From Streptomyces sp. RB17 (GTDB taxonomy: Bacteria > Actinomycetota > Actinomycetes > Streptomycetales > Streptomycetaceae), in assembly GCF_009604455.1 (NCBI RefSeq), contig NZ_WEGL01000001.1, forward strand, positions 868,001-932,000: DNA of 64,000 nt. Direction: 5' to 3'. The notes under the pieces were generated by a model. That model ran no database searches and was not told the DNA's origin. It saw only the letters and a program-made list of their open reading frames with translations. The position numbers were made by a program, and so were the translations under genes. Of this stretch, positions 23,266-32,137 are shown in pieces; within the stretch, counting starts at the first letter, position 1; the number at the start of each line of letters is the position of its first letter.

Positions 23266-24219
23266 TCACGAACCGTGCAGGAAACTCACGATTCCCTCAG
23301 AGATCCCCTGCGCCGCCTTCTGCCGCCAGGCGCCGCTGGTCAGCAGTGCCGCGTCCTTGCTATCGCGCATGTTGCCGCACTCGATGAACACCTTGGGAAC
23401 CGTTGACAGATTGAGACCGCCGAGGTCCGTACGTGTGACGAGACCGGTACCGTCGCCGAGGTAGTTGGACGGCGGCTCGTCGGTGTCGCGCAGGAAGTTC
23501 CCGGCGATGCGCGTGCCGAGGTCGCGCGAGGGTCCGACGATGCGACGGGTGTCCGCGGCGCCGGAGTGCACCGAGCCCGGCAGGATGACATGGAAGCCGC
23601 GGTTGCCCTGCGCCGAGCCGTCGGCGTGGATGGAGATCGCCGCATCCGCGTGCGCCGCGTTGCCGATCCGCGCCCGCTCGTCCACACACGGCCCCCAGGC
23701 CGGGCTGTCGCCGTCGTGGGTCAGCTTCACCGTGGCGCCCTGCTTCTCCAGCAGCGTGCGCAGCCGGTGGGCGACGTCGAGGGTGAACCGGGCCTCGGTG
23801 TAACCGTCGTTGGTGGACGTCCCGGTGGTGTCGCACTCCTTCCAGTTCGTGCCGATGTCCACCTTGCGGTCGATCTCGGCCGTGTGCTGGAAGTTGCCCG
23901 GGTTGTGCCCGGGGTCGATGACGACGACCTTGCCCCTGAGCGGACCGGAGGCGGAGCCTCCCGAGGGCCGCTTGCCGTCGTCCGGCGCGGAAGGCGAGGC
24001 GGAGTCGGCGGACGGAGAGGGCACGGCGGACGTACCGGACGCCGAAGCCGGGGCGGCCGTACGGTCCGCACCACCACTGCCGGCACCGGCGCCCACCGCC
24101 TCGTACACCACCCAGCCGAGCAACGCACCGGGCACCAGCGCGGCGAGCGCCACGGTCAACGGTCCACGCCGGGACCGACGCGGCTGGGGGGGATCGAACT
24201 CCGGGCCTAGGTACGACAC
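23266..24219 (-). CDS. N-acetylmuramoyl-L-alanine amidase (Amidase_3)
   Basis: A 317-residue membrane-anchored or exported amidase. A cytoplasmic proline/arginine-rich N-tail precedes one helix (LTVALAALVPGALLGWVVYE), then a Ser/Ala/Pro linker, then the catalytic domain. The zinc ligands are visible in VVIDPGHNPGN, GYTEARFTLDVAHRL and AISIHADGSAQGN; the catalytic glutamate is in VFIECGNMRDSKDA. It cleaves the amide between MurNAc and the stem peptide at the cell surface. The family is certain. No partner gene is adjacent. Confidence 0.93.
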   Translation of the reverse strand: MSYLGPEFDPPQPRRSRRGPLTVALAALVPGALLGWVVYEAVGAGAGSGGADRTAAPASASGTSAVPSPSADSASPSAPDDGKRPSGGSASGPLRGKVVVIDPGHNPGNFQHTAEIDRKVDIGTNWKECDTTGTSTNDGYTEARFTLDVAHRLRTLLEKQGATVKLTHDGDSPAWGPCVDERARIGNAAHADAAISIHADGSAQGNRGFHVILPGSVHSGAADTRRIVGPSRDLGTRIAGNFLRDTDEPPSNYLGDGTGLVTRTDLGGLNLSTVPKVFIECGNMRDSKDAALLTSGAWRQKAAQGISEGIVSFLHGS

Positions 24220-24242
24220 GTCTGCGACTCTAACCGGGGCCC

Positions 24243-24896
24243 TTAGATCCCCGCTCCCGTTCGCCGCAGGACACGCAGGGAGCCGGTCGCCGAGGTCTCC
24301 GTGAACGCTCCGGACTCAAGTGCCCGCAGGTACACGCGGTACGGCGCCTGCCCGGTGAACTCGTCCTCGGGCTCGGGGAAGACGTCGTGGATGACGAGGA
24401 AGCCGCCCTCGGCCACATGGGGTGCCCAGCCCTCGTAGTCGGCGGTGGCGTGTTCGTCGGTGTGGCCGCCGTCGACGAAGACGAGACCGAGCGGGGACTT
24501 CCAGATCGCCGCGATCTGCGGGGAGCGGCCCACGAGGGCGACCACGTGTTCCTCCAGCCCCGCCTTGAACAGCGTGCGCCGGAAGGTGGGCAGGGTGTCC
24601 ATCAGGCCGGTCTCCGGGTCGACCGTCTCGGGGTCGTGATAGTCCCAGCCGGGCTGCTGCTCCTCGCTGCCCCGGTGATGGTCCACGGTCAGTGCCGTGA
24701 CCCCGGCCGCGCGGGCCGCGTCGGCGAGCAGCACGGTGGACCGCCCGCAGTACGTCCCGACCTCCAGCAACGCCAGCCCCAGCCGCCCCGCCTCCACCGC
24801 GGCCTCGTACAACGCCAGCCCCTCGTCCACGGGCATGAACCCCTTCGCCGCCTCGAAGGCGGCGAGGATGTCGGGCTTGGGAGCGCTGGCGGGCAT
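24243..24896 (-). CDS. Class I SAM methyltransferase (Methyltransf_24 type)
   Basis: A 217-residue protein from the ATG at 24896. ALLEVGTYCGRSTVLLADAA is motif I, ALTVDHHRGSEEQQPGWDYH carries the post-II acidic residue, LGLVFVDGGHTDEHATADYE the motif with the DGxH pattern of Methyltransf_24/CmcI-like enzymes, and GGFLVIHDVFPEPEDE the motif III region. The substrate is not known. It lies 23 bp upstream of the amidase on the same strand and may be co-transcribed with it. Confidence 0.85.
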   Translation of the reverse strand: MPASAPKPDILAAFEAAKGFMPVDEGLALYEAAVEAGRLGLALLEVGTYCGRSTVLLADAARAAGVTALTVDHHRGSEEQQPGWDYHDPETVDPETGLMDTLPTFRRTLFKAGLEEHVVALVGRSPQIAAIWKSPLGLVFVDGGHTDEHATADYEGWAPHVAEGGFLVIHDVFPEPEDEFTGQAPYRVYLRALESGAFTETSATGSLRVLRRTGAGI

Positions 24897-24984
24897 GGGC
24901 GGCGGCCTTCCGGTCGTACGACTGTTCCAGCCGCCCATGCTGCCGCACCCCCCGGTAACTTATCGACGGGGGGTGCGTATCCAA

Positions 24985-25030
24985 GGGGCGCGGGGCTGTA
25001 TTGATATGCGGCTCCGCCGCGCGGGCGCGA
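24985..25030. repeat. Dispersed Streptomyces GC-rich repeat, copy B
   Basis: This intergenic segment (GGGGCGCGGGGCTGTATTGA, then TATGCGGCTCCGCCGCGCGG) is the clear counterpart of 7033-7077. A partial related element in the opposite sense is at 35748-35777. Confidence 0.7.
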
Positions 25031-25079
25031 AGGGCCACGACGGCGGGTCGGCCGCCGGGCGGCAGTACCCGCCGAGCTC

Positions 25080-26825
25080 TCAGGCGCTCACAGTCTCCCC
25101 GGGCAATGACAGATCCAGATCGACAGCCCGCTCCTCACCCGAATGCGTGGCGGAAGAGGCAAGCGGCCCATGCCCCGCGGCCCGTGCGGCAAGCACATAC
25201 GCCCCCTGGGCCGGCACGGCAAGCACATAGCCGCCGTCCTCGTCGGAGACGGCCGCCCCGGCCTGCCGCCCCCGCCGGTCGATCAGCGTGACCTTGGCCC
25301 GGGCGACCGGAACGCCGTCGGCGCCCAGAACCCGGCCCCGGAAGCCTCGCAGCACCTCCTCGGCCCGCTCCAGCGAAGCGTCCTCCTCACTGCTGGCCCG
25401 CAGCTGAGTGTGCTGCTGACCCGGCCGGGGGGCCTTCGGCAGGAACAGGGCCATCAGCAGGCCCGCCGCCACCGCGGCCGTGGCGATCAGGAAGGACACC
25501 CGGAACCCGTGCATGGTCGGGATCGCGATGCCGCCCACGTTGTTCGCCGTGTTGGCGAGCACCATGCCGATGACGGCGCTCGACACCGACGTACCGATGG
25601 ACCGCATCAGGGTGTTGAGGCCGTTCGCCGCGCCGGTCTCCGAGGCCGGGACCGCGCCGACGATCAGGGCGGGCAGCGAGGAGTAGGCGAGGCCGATGCC
25701 CGCGCCGAGGACCACGGACGTGACGATCGTCTGCCAGGCGGCGTCCATCAGGCCGAGCCCGCCGCCGTAGCCGAGCGCGATGATCAGCAGGCCGAGGATG
25801 AGGGTGGTCTTCGGGCCGTACTTGGCGGACAGCCGGGCGTACACCGGGGCCGTGAACATCATCGTCAGGCCCAGCGGGGCCACGCACAGGCCCGCGACGA
25901 CCATGGACTGGCCGAGGCCGTATCCGGTGGCCTTGGGCAGCTGGAGCAGCTGGGGCAGGACCAGGGAGACGACGTAGAACGCCACGCCGACCATGATCGA
26001 CGCGAGGTTGGTGAAGAGGACGGCCGGGCGTGCGGTGGTGCGCAGGTCGACCAGGGGCGCCCGGTGGCGCAGCTCGAACAGGCCCCACAGGAGGAGGACG
26101 ACGACCGACGCGGCGAACAGGCCGAGCGTCCTGCCCGAGGACCAGCCCCAGTCGCTGCCCTTGGTGATGGGCAGCAGGAGCAGCACCAGGCCGGTGGACA
26201 GGCCGAGCGCGCCGAGCAGGTCGAAGGAGCCCTTCGCCCGCATCGGGGACTCGGGGACGACCAGGAGGGTGAGGACGATGGACAGCGCGCCGAGGCCGGC
26301 GGCGCCGTAGAACAGGGCGTGCCAGTCCGTGTGCTGGGCGACCAGGGCCGCGGCGGGCAGCGCGAGGCCGCCGCCGACGCCGATCGAGGAGCTCATCAGG
26401 GCCATGGCCGAGCCGAGCCGCTCGCGCGGCAGCATGTCCCGCATCAGGCCGATGCCGAGCGGGATCGCACCCATGGCGAAGCCCTGCAGCGTACGGCCGA
26501 CGATCATGGTGAGCAGCTGGCTGGTGAGGGCGCTGACCAGGGCGCCGACCACCATCACGGCGAGGCTGAGGATCAGCATGCGCCGCTTGCCGTAGAGGTC
26601 GCCGAGCCGGCCCATGATCGGGGTGGCCACGGCGCCGGACAGGAGGGTCGAGGTGAGGACCCAGGTGGCGTTGGAGGGCGCGGTGTGCAGCAGCTGCGGC
26701 AGGTCCTTGATGACCGGCACGAGCAGGGTCTGCATCACCGCGACGACGATGCCCGCGAAGGCGAGCACCGGGACCACGGCGCCGCTCGCCCTCCGGGCCG
26801 GCTGGTCGGTCGTCGTGTGGGTCAT
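25080..26825 (-). CDS. MFS transporter with C-terminal carboxypeptidase-regulatory-like domain
   Basis: A 581-residue protein. The first 470 residues form a 14-helix-type drug:H+ antiporter (LPQLLHTAPSNATWVLTSTL, MGRLGDLYGKRRMLILSLAV, IVGRTLQGFAMGAIPLGIGL). A linker then leads to FRGRVLGADGVPVARAKVTL and DEDGGYVLAVPAQGAYVLAA, a beta-sandwich of the carboxypeptidase regulatory-like (CarboxypepD_reg) class, an unusual addition to an MFS protein. The ATG at 26825 has GGGGAGG upstream. It is divergent from the Ltp thiolase. An inverted repeat GCAAC-N6-GTTGC at 26879-26894 may be its operator. Confidence 0.88.
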   Translation of the reverse strand: MTHTTTDQPARRASGAVVPVLAFAGIVVAVMQTLLVPVIKDLPQLLHTAPSNATWVLTSTLLSGAVATPIMGRLGDLYGKRRMLILSLAVMVVGALVSALTSQLLTMIVGRTLQGFAMGAIPLGIGLMRDMLPRERLGSAMALMSSSIGVGGGLALPAAALVAQHTDWHALFYGAAGLGALSIVLTLLVVPESPMRAKGSFDLLGALGLSTGLVLLLLPITKGSDWGWSSGRTLGLFAASVVVLLLWGLFELRHRAPLVDLRTTARPAVLFTNLASIMVGVAFYVVSLVLPQLLQLPKATGYGLGQSMVVAGLCVAPLGLTMMFTAPVYARLSAKYGPKTTLILGLLIIALGYGGGLGLMDAAWQTIVTSVVLGAGIGLAYSSLPALIVGAVPASETGAANGLNTLMRSIGTSVSSAVIGMVLANTANNVGGIAIPTMHGFRVSFLIATAAVAAGLLMALFLPKAPRPGQQHTQLRASSEEDASLERAEEVLRGFRGRVLGADGVPVARAKVTLIDRRGRQAGAAVSDEDGGYVLAVPAQGAYVLAARAAGHGPLASSATHSGEERAVDLDLSLPGETVSA

Positions 26826-26878
26826 GGAGTCGAGGCCTCCCCGTAGTGATAAGTGCCGGGTAAACCTCGTATGCACAG

Positions 26879-26894
26879 GCAACTATTCCGTTGC
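26879..26894. promoter_or_regulatory. Inverted repeat upstream of the MFS transporter
   Basis: GCAAC (26879-26883) and GTTGC (26890-26894) flank TATTCC. The site is 54 nt from the MFS start and about 95 nt from the Ltp start. A candidate repressor site; no regulator gene adjoins it. Confidence 0.35.
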
Positions 26895-26963
26895 TTCGAG
26901 CCTCTAACGAATCCTTGACCAGGCCATGGGTTTCTGATTCGGTGTCAGGGGCTGGTGGGTTTA

Positions 26964-26977
26964 TGGAACACGTTCTA
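26964..26977 (+). promoter_or_regulatory. KstR operator immediately upstream of the Ltp thiolase
   Basis: TGGAACACGTTCTA matches TnnAACnnGTTnnA perfectly. It ends 11 nt before the ATG, so a bound repressor would sit on or next to the transcription start. Confidence 0.8.
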
Positions 26978-26988
26978 TTCTGCGCGCC

Positions 26989-28176
26989 ATGAAGGCCTAT
27001 GTCGCCGGGGTCGGGATGACCAGGTTCGAGAAGCCCGAGACCCGTTCATGGCAGTACTGGGACATGGTGCGCGAGGCGGGGACGGCAGCACTGGCGGACG
27101 CGGGCGTTGTCTACGGCGACGTGGAACAGGTTCCCGTCGGCTACTGTTTCCAGCCCTCGACCGCCGGCCAGCGCGCCGCCTACGAACTCGGCCTCACCGG
27201 CATCCCCGTCTGCAACGTCAACAACAACTGCGCCACCGGCTCGACCGCGCTGATGCTCGCCCGTCAGCTCGTCGAGGGCGGCGCCGCCGACTGCGTACTG
27301 GCGCTGGGCTTCGAGAAGATGAAGAAGGGCGCGCTGGGCGGGGGAGCCGACGGCGGAGACTTCTCTGTGTCCCCCGTCGCCCGGCACTACGGCATCATGG
27401 CCGCCCGGCACGGCTTCGAACCCGCCCCGCCGACCGCGCAGATCTTCGGCGCCGCGGCCCGCGAGCACATGGAGCGGTACGGCACGACCGAGGCCCAGCT
27501 CGCCGCGGTCGCCGCCAAGAACCACCGCCACTCCGCGCACAACCCCTACGCGCAGTTCCGGGACGTGTACGACATCGCCGACATCCTCGCCTCCCGTACC
27601 GTCCACCGGCCGCTCACCAAGCTCCAGTGCTCGCCGACCTCGGACGGTGCGGCGGCGGCAGTGGTCGTGTCGGACCGGTTCGCTTCGCGGCGCGGCCTCA
27701 CCGGTCTCGTGGAGATCGCCGGACAGGCCATGACCACGGACACCGAGGAGTCCTTCGCGTCCGGCTCCTGCATCGACGTCGTCGGGCAGCCCATGTCCAG
27801 GGAGGCGGCCCGGCAGGCGTACGAGCGCGCCGGGCTCGGCATCGAGGACGTGGACGTCATCGAGCTGCACGACTGCTTCTCGGTCAACGAACTGCTGACG
27901 TACGAGGCACTCGGCATGTGCGCCCCCGGGGAGTCCGGAAAGCTCGTCGAGTCGGGCGCGACGACCTACGGCGGCCGGTGGGTGGTGAACCCGTCGGGCG
28001 GGCTGATCTCCAAAGGGCATCCGCTGGGCGCGACCGGCCTGGCCCAGACGGCCGAGCTGGTGTGGCAACTGCGCGGCACGGCGGGGGAGCGGCAGGTGCC
28101 GGGCGCGCGGGTGGGGCTCGCGCACAACATCGGGCTGGGCGGCGCGGCGGTGGTGACGGTACTGCGCGCAGTGTAG
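26989..28176 (+). CDS. SCP-x/Ltp-type thiolase (lipid-transfer protein family)
   Basis: A 395-residue thiolase-fold protein. It has the active-site Cys in NVNNNCATGSTALMLARQL near residue 83, the SCP-x motif VIELHDCFSVNELLTYEALG, and the C-terminal ISKGHPLGATGLAQ histidine loop; it lacks an SCP2 domain. Family members cleave 3-keto or retro-aldol intermediates of sterol and branched-chain acyl-CoAs (SCP-x in animals, Ltp1-4 in mycobacteria). A perfect KstR box 11 nt upstream supports a sterol side-chain role. Its retained Cys and His argue for thiolase rather than Ltp2-type aldolase activity. Confidence 0.9.
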   Translation: MKAYVAGVGMTRFEKPETRSWQYWDMVREAGTAALADAGVVYGDVEQVPVGYCFQPSTAGQRAAYELGLTGIPVCNVNNNCATGSTALMLARQLVEGGAADCVLALGFEKMKKGALGGGADGGDFSVSPVARHYGIMAARHGFEPAPPTAQIFGAAAREHMERYGTTEAQLAAVAAKNHRHSAHNPYAQFRDVYDIADILASRTVHRPLTKLQCSPTSDGAAAAVVVSDRFASRRGLTGLVEIAGQAMTTDTEESFASGSCIDVVGQPMSREAARQAYERAGLGIEDVDVIELHDCFSVNELLTYEALGMCAPGESGKLVESGATTYGGRWVVNPSGGLISKGHPLGATGLAQTAELVWQLRGTAGERQVPGARVGLAHNIGLGGAAVVTVLRAV

Positions 28177-28240
28177 GACGCACGACCTGGGCACCCGCGG
28201 TCCGAAATGCCGATGCAAGGACCGTAACCGGGTTGAGAGC

Positions 28241-29671
28241 ATGACCCCCATGCTGGAAGCCGCCGACACCACACCCCTTATATCCCGCCGTACGGCCCCG
28301 CCGACCTGGCTGGTGGTGGCGCTCGCCTGCGCCGGACAGTTCCTGGTCGTCCTCGACGTGTCGGTGGTGAACGTCGCCCTGCCGTCCATGCGGTCCGGCC
28401 TCGGCCTGAGCGCGTCCGGTCTGCAGTGGGTGGTGAACGCCTACGCCATCGCCTTCGCCGGTTTCATGCTGCTCGGCGGCCGGGCCGGCGACCTGTACGG
28501 GCGCAAGCGGATGTTCCTGGTCGGCCTCGGTCTGTTCACGCTGGCCTCGCTGGGCGGCGGCCTCGCCCAGGAGGGCCGGCAGCTGCTGCTGGCGCGGGCC
28601 GTGCAGGGGCTGGGCGCGGCGGTGCTGGCCCCCTCGACGCTGACCCTGCTGACGTCCGCGGTGCCGGAGGGGGCGGCGCGGGCGCGCGCGATCGCCACCT
28701 GGACCGCGGTCGGTGCCGGGGGCGGGGCCGCGGGCGGACTGGTCGGCGGGGTGCTCGTGGACGTGCTGTCCTGGCGCTGGGTGCTGCTGATCAACGTGCC
28801 GGTGGGCGCGCTGGTGCTGGCCGGCTCGGTGGTCTGGCTGAGCGAGAGCCGAGCCGGCGACGGGCGGCGGCTGGACCTGCCGGGCGCGCTGCTGGTCACG
28901 GCGGGCCTCGCGACCCTGGCCTACGGCATCTCGCAGACGGAGGCGGAGGGCTGGGCGGCCCGGGCCACGCTGCTCCCACTGCTCGCCGGGGCGGCGCTCA
29001 TCGTCCTGTTCCTGCTGGTCGAGGCGCGTACGGCGGCCCCGCTGATGCCGCTCGGCCTGCTCCGGCTGCGCTCGGTCGCCTCGGCGAACGCGGCGATGTT
29101 CCTCTCCGGCTCGGCCATGTTCTGCATGTGGTACTTCATGACGCTCTACGCCCAGAACGTCCTCGGCTACACGCCGCTGGAGGCCGGATTCGCCCTGGTT
29201 CCCAGCTCGCTGTCCGTGGTCGTCGGCTCGAAGCTCGCGCCGCGCCTGATGCGGTCGGCCGGTCCGCGGACCGTGGCGGTGCTGGGCACGCTGGTGGCCG
29301 CGGCCGGCTTCGGCTGGCAGTCGACGATGAGCGCGCACGAGGCGTACCTCACCGCGATCATGATCCCGGGGGTCCTGATGATGCTGGGCGCGGGTCTCGC
29401 GGCGACCCCGCTCGCCTCCCTGGCCACGTCCGGCGCGGCACCGGGCGAGGCCGGTGTGGTGTCGGGGCTTGTCAACACCTCGCGCACGATGGGCGGTTCG
29501 CTCGGCCTCGCCGTGATGTCGACCGTCGCCGCGGCCGGCACGGGCAGTGGGCACGGCCCCGGTGCGCTGACCGACGGCTATGCGCTGGCCTTCCAGGCCA
29601 GTACGGCGGTGCTGCTGGGCGGGGCGGTGCTGATGCTGCTGTGGCTGCCGCGGAAAATTTCCTCGACGTGA
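28241..29671 (+). CDS. MFS drug-export transporter (DHA2/EmrB-QacA type)
   Basis: A 476-residue, 14-helix transporter. The N-terminus has FLVVLDVSVVNVALPSMRSG, the DHA2 motif, then WVVNAYAIAFAGFMLLGGRA with GDLYGRKRMFLVGLGLF, and motif C GAGGGAAGGLVGGVLVD in helix 5. It would export a toxic or secondary metabolite with proton antiport. No adjacent TetR or MarR regulator is present. It is followed by the sigma factor gene about 50 bp later, but an independent promoter is likely. Confidence 0.92.
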   Translation: MTPMLEAADTTPLISRRTAPPTWLVVALACAGQFLVVLDVSVVNVALPSMRSGLGLSASGLQWVVNAYAIAFAGFMLLGGRAGDLYGRKRMFLVGLGLFTLASLGGGLAQEGRQLLLARAVQGLGAAVLAPSTLTLLTSAVPEGAARARAIATWTAVGAGGGAAGGLVGGVLVDVLSWRWVLLINVPVGALVLAGSVVWLSESRAGDGRRLDLPGALLVTAGLATLAYGISQTEAEGWAARATLLPLLAGAALIVLFLLVEARTAAPLMPLGLLRLRSVASANAAMFLSGSAMFCMWYFMTLYAQNVLGYTPLEAGFALVPSSLSVVVGSKLAPRLMRSAGPRTVAVLGTLVAAAGFGWQSTMSAHEAYLTAIMIPGVLMMLGAGLAATPLASLATSGAAPGEAGVVSGLVNTSRTMGGSLGLAVMSTVAAAGTGSGHGPGALTDGYALAFQASTAVLLGGAVLMLLWLPRKISST

Positions 29672-29722
29672 GGCAACGGTCCGAGCCGCTCATGGACTCC
29701 TTCTGACATCTAGGAGGTGCCC

Positions 29723-30262
29723 ATGGGGGACGGGAAGCAGGCTCGGAACGAGGAGTTCCAGAGCTTCATGATCGGCCGCTGGCCGCGGCTGATGCGTACG
29801 GCATTTCTCCTCACGGGGGAGCAGCACGCCGCCGAGGACCTGGTGCAGTCGACCCTGGAGCGGGTCTATGTGTCCTGGCGCAAGGTCGGCGCCGCCGACG
29901 AACCGGAGGCGTACGTACGGCGCGTGATGATCAACCTGCATGCGCGCAAGCACCGGAGAAAACTCAAGGAGTTCCTGGCCCCCAAGGACGACTCGGGCCT
30001 GGTGCACGAGATCGCCGACACCGGGGACCGGATCGCGCAGGCCGACGACCGCGGCGCGCTGCTCGAGGCGCTCGCCCGACTGCCGGTGCGGCAGCGGGAG
30101 GCGGTGGTCCTGCGCTACTGGGAGGACCTGACGGAGGCTCAGGCGGCGGAGGCGATGGGCTGCTCGGTCGGCGCGGTGAAGAGCAACGCGGCCAAGGGGA
30201 TCGCCAAACTCCGGGCCATACCGGAACTGGCGGAGACGGTGACGCACGGAGGGCGGAAGTGA
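29723..30262 (+). CDS. ECF sigma factor, SigE family of actinobacteria
   Basis: A 179-residue group 4 sigma factor. Region 2 runs from EFQSFMIGRWPRLMRTAFLL with the AEDLVQSTLERVYVSWRKVG core; region 4 is ALARLPVRQREAVVLRYWED then AQAAEAMGCSVGAVKSNAAK. The ATG at 29723 with AGGAGG (29711-29716) 6 nt upstream is preferred to a GTG at 29717. The stop overlaps the ATG of the next gene (ATGA), which encodes a membrane protein likely to be its anti-sigma partner. Target promoters are unknown. Confidence 0.93.
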   Translation: MGDGKQARNEEFQSFMIGRWPRLMRTAFLLTGEQHAAEDLVQSTLERVYVSWRKVGAADEPEAYVRRVMINLHARKHRRKLKEFLAPKDDSGLVHEIADTGDRIAQADDRGALLEALARLPVRQREAVVLRYWEDLTEAQAAEAMGCSVGAVKSNAAKGIAKLRAIPELAETVTHGGRK

Positions 30263-31059
30263 TGAGCGCGGACCGGGAGAGCCACGACATGAACGGGATG
30301 ACCGACATGACGCAGACGGACATCGCCTTCCTCCTCGCGGACGCCGCGGACGAGGTCGAGATCGGCATAGCCCCCGTCCAGGCGGTCATCCGCGGCGGCC
30401 GGCGGCGCAGAGCCCGCCGCTGGGCGGTGGCGGCGGCCACGACACTGGTGCTGACGGGGTCGACGGGAGCGACCCTGGCGGTGACGGGGCTGCCGGGCGG
30501 GGGGTCGGGGGACCGGACGGCGCCAGTGGCAATCCGCCCGGCGCTTCCTCGCGCCCGGCAGGTGGACGAGCCGCAGCGCACGGATCTGGCGAGCGGCCTG
30601 TACCGGGGAAAGCAATGGCGTGTGGAGCTCCAGGTGTGGGATGCGCCGCGCGACCGGACGGAGGCGGTCCGGCAGTACAACGCGATGAAAAGGCTGGGGC
30701 TGGAGGCGGCGCAGGTCCACAGGGCGGCCGACCTGATCGGCAAGAGCTCTTTCTTCGTCACGCGTGCCTGGGGTGAACACCCGCAGCAGCAGGTCATGTT
30801 CAACACCGCGGAGACCTTGGACCGTCCGTCGGGCACCGATCTCGAATCCATCGCCACGCGGCTGGGCTGGGGCCCCGAAAGCTCCGGACGGCTGGTGATC
30901 GGAGAGGTGGCCCAGACGGCCGGCCAGGTCAAATGCACCTGGAACGACGGCACCAGCACCGTGGCGGTGCCCCGAGCCGGTGTCGGGGCTTCGTCGGCCT
31001 GGTTCGTCTGCGTGGCACCGGAAGGCAGGCACTATCGGAGCGCGGAGGTGATGCGGTGA
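30262..31059 (+). CDS. Single-pass membrane protein, probable anti-sigma partner
   Basis: A 265-residue protein: a cytoplasmic N-terminal region of about 55 residues (TDIAFLLADAADEVEIGIAP, then RGGRRRRARR), one membrane helix (WAVAAATTLVLTGSTGATLA), and an extracytoplasmic domain of about 180 residues. No zinc-binding HxxxCxxC anti-sigma motif is visible, as in other SigE-family partners of Streptomyces. Coupling to the sigma gene by a TGA/ATG overlap is the main argument for the regulatory role. Confidence 0.7.
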   Translation: MSADRESHDMNGMTDMTQTDIAFLLADAADEVEIGIAPVQAVIRGGRRRRARRWAVAAATTLVLTGSTGATLAVTGLPGGGSGDRTAPVAIRPALPRARQVDEPQRTDLASGLYRGKQWRVELQVWDAPRDRTEAVRQYNAMKRLGLEAAQVHRAADLIGKSSFFVTRAWGEHPQQQVMFNTAETLDRPSGTDLESIATRLGWGPESSGRLVIGEVAQTAGQVKCTWNDGTSTVAVPRAGVGASSAWFVCVAPEGRHYRSAEVMR

Positions 31060-31081
31060 CCCGGCACGGCCGGACCGGCGC

Positions 31082-31723
31082 TCACAGCCACCCCTGCTGC
31101 CGGGCCTCCCGTACCGCCTCCGCCCGGTTGCGGGTGCCCGTCTTGCCGATCGCCGAGGACAGGTAGTTGCGGACGGTGGACTCGGACAGATGCAGCCTGC
31201 CGGCGATGTCGGCGACGGTCGCCCCGTCCACCGACGCCTTCAGCACATCGCACTCGCGGGCCGTCAGCGGACTGGGCCCGGCGCTGAGCGCGGCAGCGGC
31301 GAGCGCCGGGTCGACCACGGTCTCCCCGGTGAGTACGCGCCGGATCGCCGCGGCCAGTTCCTCCACGGGCCCGTCCTTGACGAGGAACCCGGCCGCACCC
31401 GCCTCCATGGCCCGGCGCAGATAGCCGGGCCGGCCGAAGGTGGTCAGGATCAACACCCGGCAGTCGGGCGCCTGTTCCCGCAGTTCGGCCGCCGCGTCCA
31501 GCCCGCTGATGCCCGGCAGCTCGATGTCCAGCAGCGCCACGTCCGGCCGGTGGGTGAGCACGGCGTCCACGATGCCGTCGCCCGAGCCCAGTTGGGACAC
31601 CACCTCGATGTCCTCCTCCATGCCGAGCAGCAGAGCGAGCGCACCCCGCATCATGCCCTGGTCCTCGGCGAGCAGCACCCGAATGGACTTGCCGGTCCGG
31701 TGCTCCCGGGGCATCTCGTTCAT
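31082..31723 (-). CDS. NarL/DesR-type response regulator
   Basis: A 213-residue response regulator. The receiver domain has the acidic pair in RVLLAEDQGMMRG, the phosphorylation Asp in DVALLDIELPG near residue 66, and the switch Thr/Lys in VLILTTFGRPG and GFLVKDGPVEEL. The C-terminal LuxR HTH reads LTARECDVLKASVDGATVAD then RLHLSESTVRNYLSSAIGKTG. It should pair with the DesK-like kinase at 33684-34973 and control the ABC exporter at 34991-36720. Unusually it is separated from that kinase by 1.96 kb carrying an arabinofuranosidase gene on the opposite strand. Confidence 0.93.
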   Translation of the reverse strand: MNEMPREHRTGKSIRVLLAEDQGMMRGALALLLGMEEDIEVVSQLGSGDGIVDAVLTHRPDVALLDIELPGISGLDAAAELREQAPDCRVLILTTFGRPGYLRRAMEAGAAGFLVKDGPVEELAAAIRRVLTGETVVDPALAAAALSAGPSPLTARECDVLKASVDGATVADIAGRLHLSESTVRNYLSSAIGKTGTRNRAEAVREARQQGWL

Positions 31724-31727
31724 GGCC

Positions 31728-31948
31728 TCAGGTTACGGCCGGAAACCCGTCGCGGCGGCCGGCGTACTCGAGCGTCGGCAGCCGCAGGATCTCGCCGAAC
31801 CAGTCGGCCGTGACACCTCGGCCTCGTCGTCGCCGAACTCGAACCAGGGAACCGTCCCGACGGCACCGTACAGCGGCGGACGTGCGGGGCGGCCGACTTC
31901 GCCTGGGTGATGCCCGAAGGGAACAGGTTTCTTTCGGCCGTTGCTCAT
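31728..31948 (-). pseudogene. Frameshifted small gene relic
   Basis: From an ATG at 31948 one frame gives MSNGRKKPVPFGHHPGEVGR followed by PLYGAVGTVPWFEFGDDEAE, then becomes Ser/Arg-rich nonsense. The next frame continues with TADWFGEILRLPTLEYAGRR and DGFPAVT to a stop at 31728. The two halves read naturally as one protein of about 70 residues broken by a one-base shift near 31818. Function unknown. It lies just upstream of the response regulator, in the region where the arabinofuranosidase gene interrupts the locus. Confidence 0.45.
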
Positions 31949-32054
31949 GGCACGGGCAGTCGTCGGCGATTAAAGACTTGGCATGGTCCGATGCGGCGGG
32001 GGTTGACGGTCTCCGGCCGTACTCAAACAATCGCCCCTGCCTTTCCAGAAATCC

Positions 32055-32096
32055 ATGGAATTTCCACCGTCGAATAGGTTCGGTATTTCGATCGAA
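32055..32096 (+). promoter_or_regulatory. Inverted repeats in the arabinofuranosidase promoter region
   Basis: TGGAATTTCCA (32055-32065) and TTCGATCGAA (32087-32096) are both palindromic and lie in an unusually AT-rich stretch 42-83 nt before the arabinofuranosidase start. They could be operators for a sugar-responsive repressor; no LacI-type gene is nearby. Confidence 0.4.
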
Positions 32097-32137
32097 CGAC
32101 GTCCGAGATATCGAACGCCGAGAATCCGAGGTGCACC

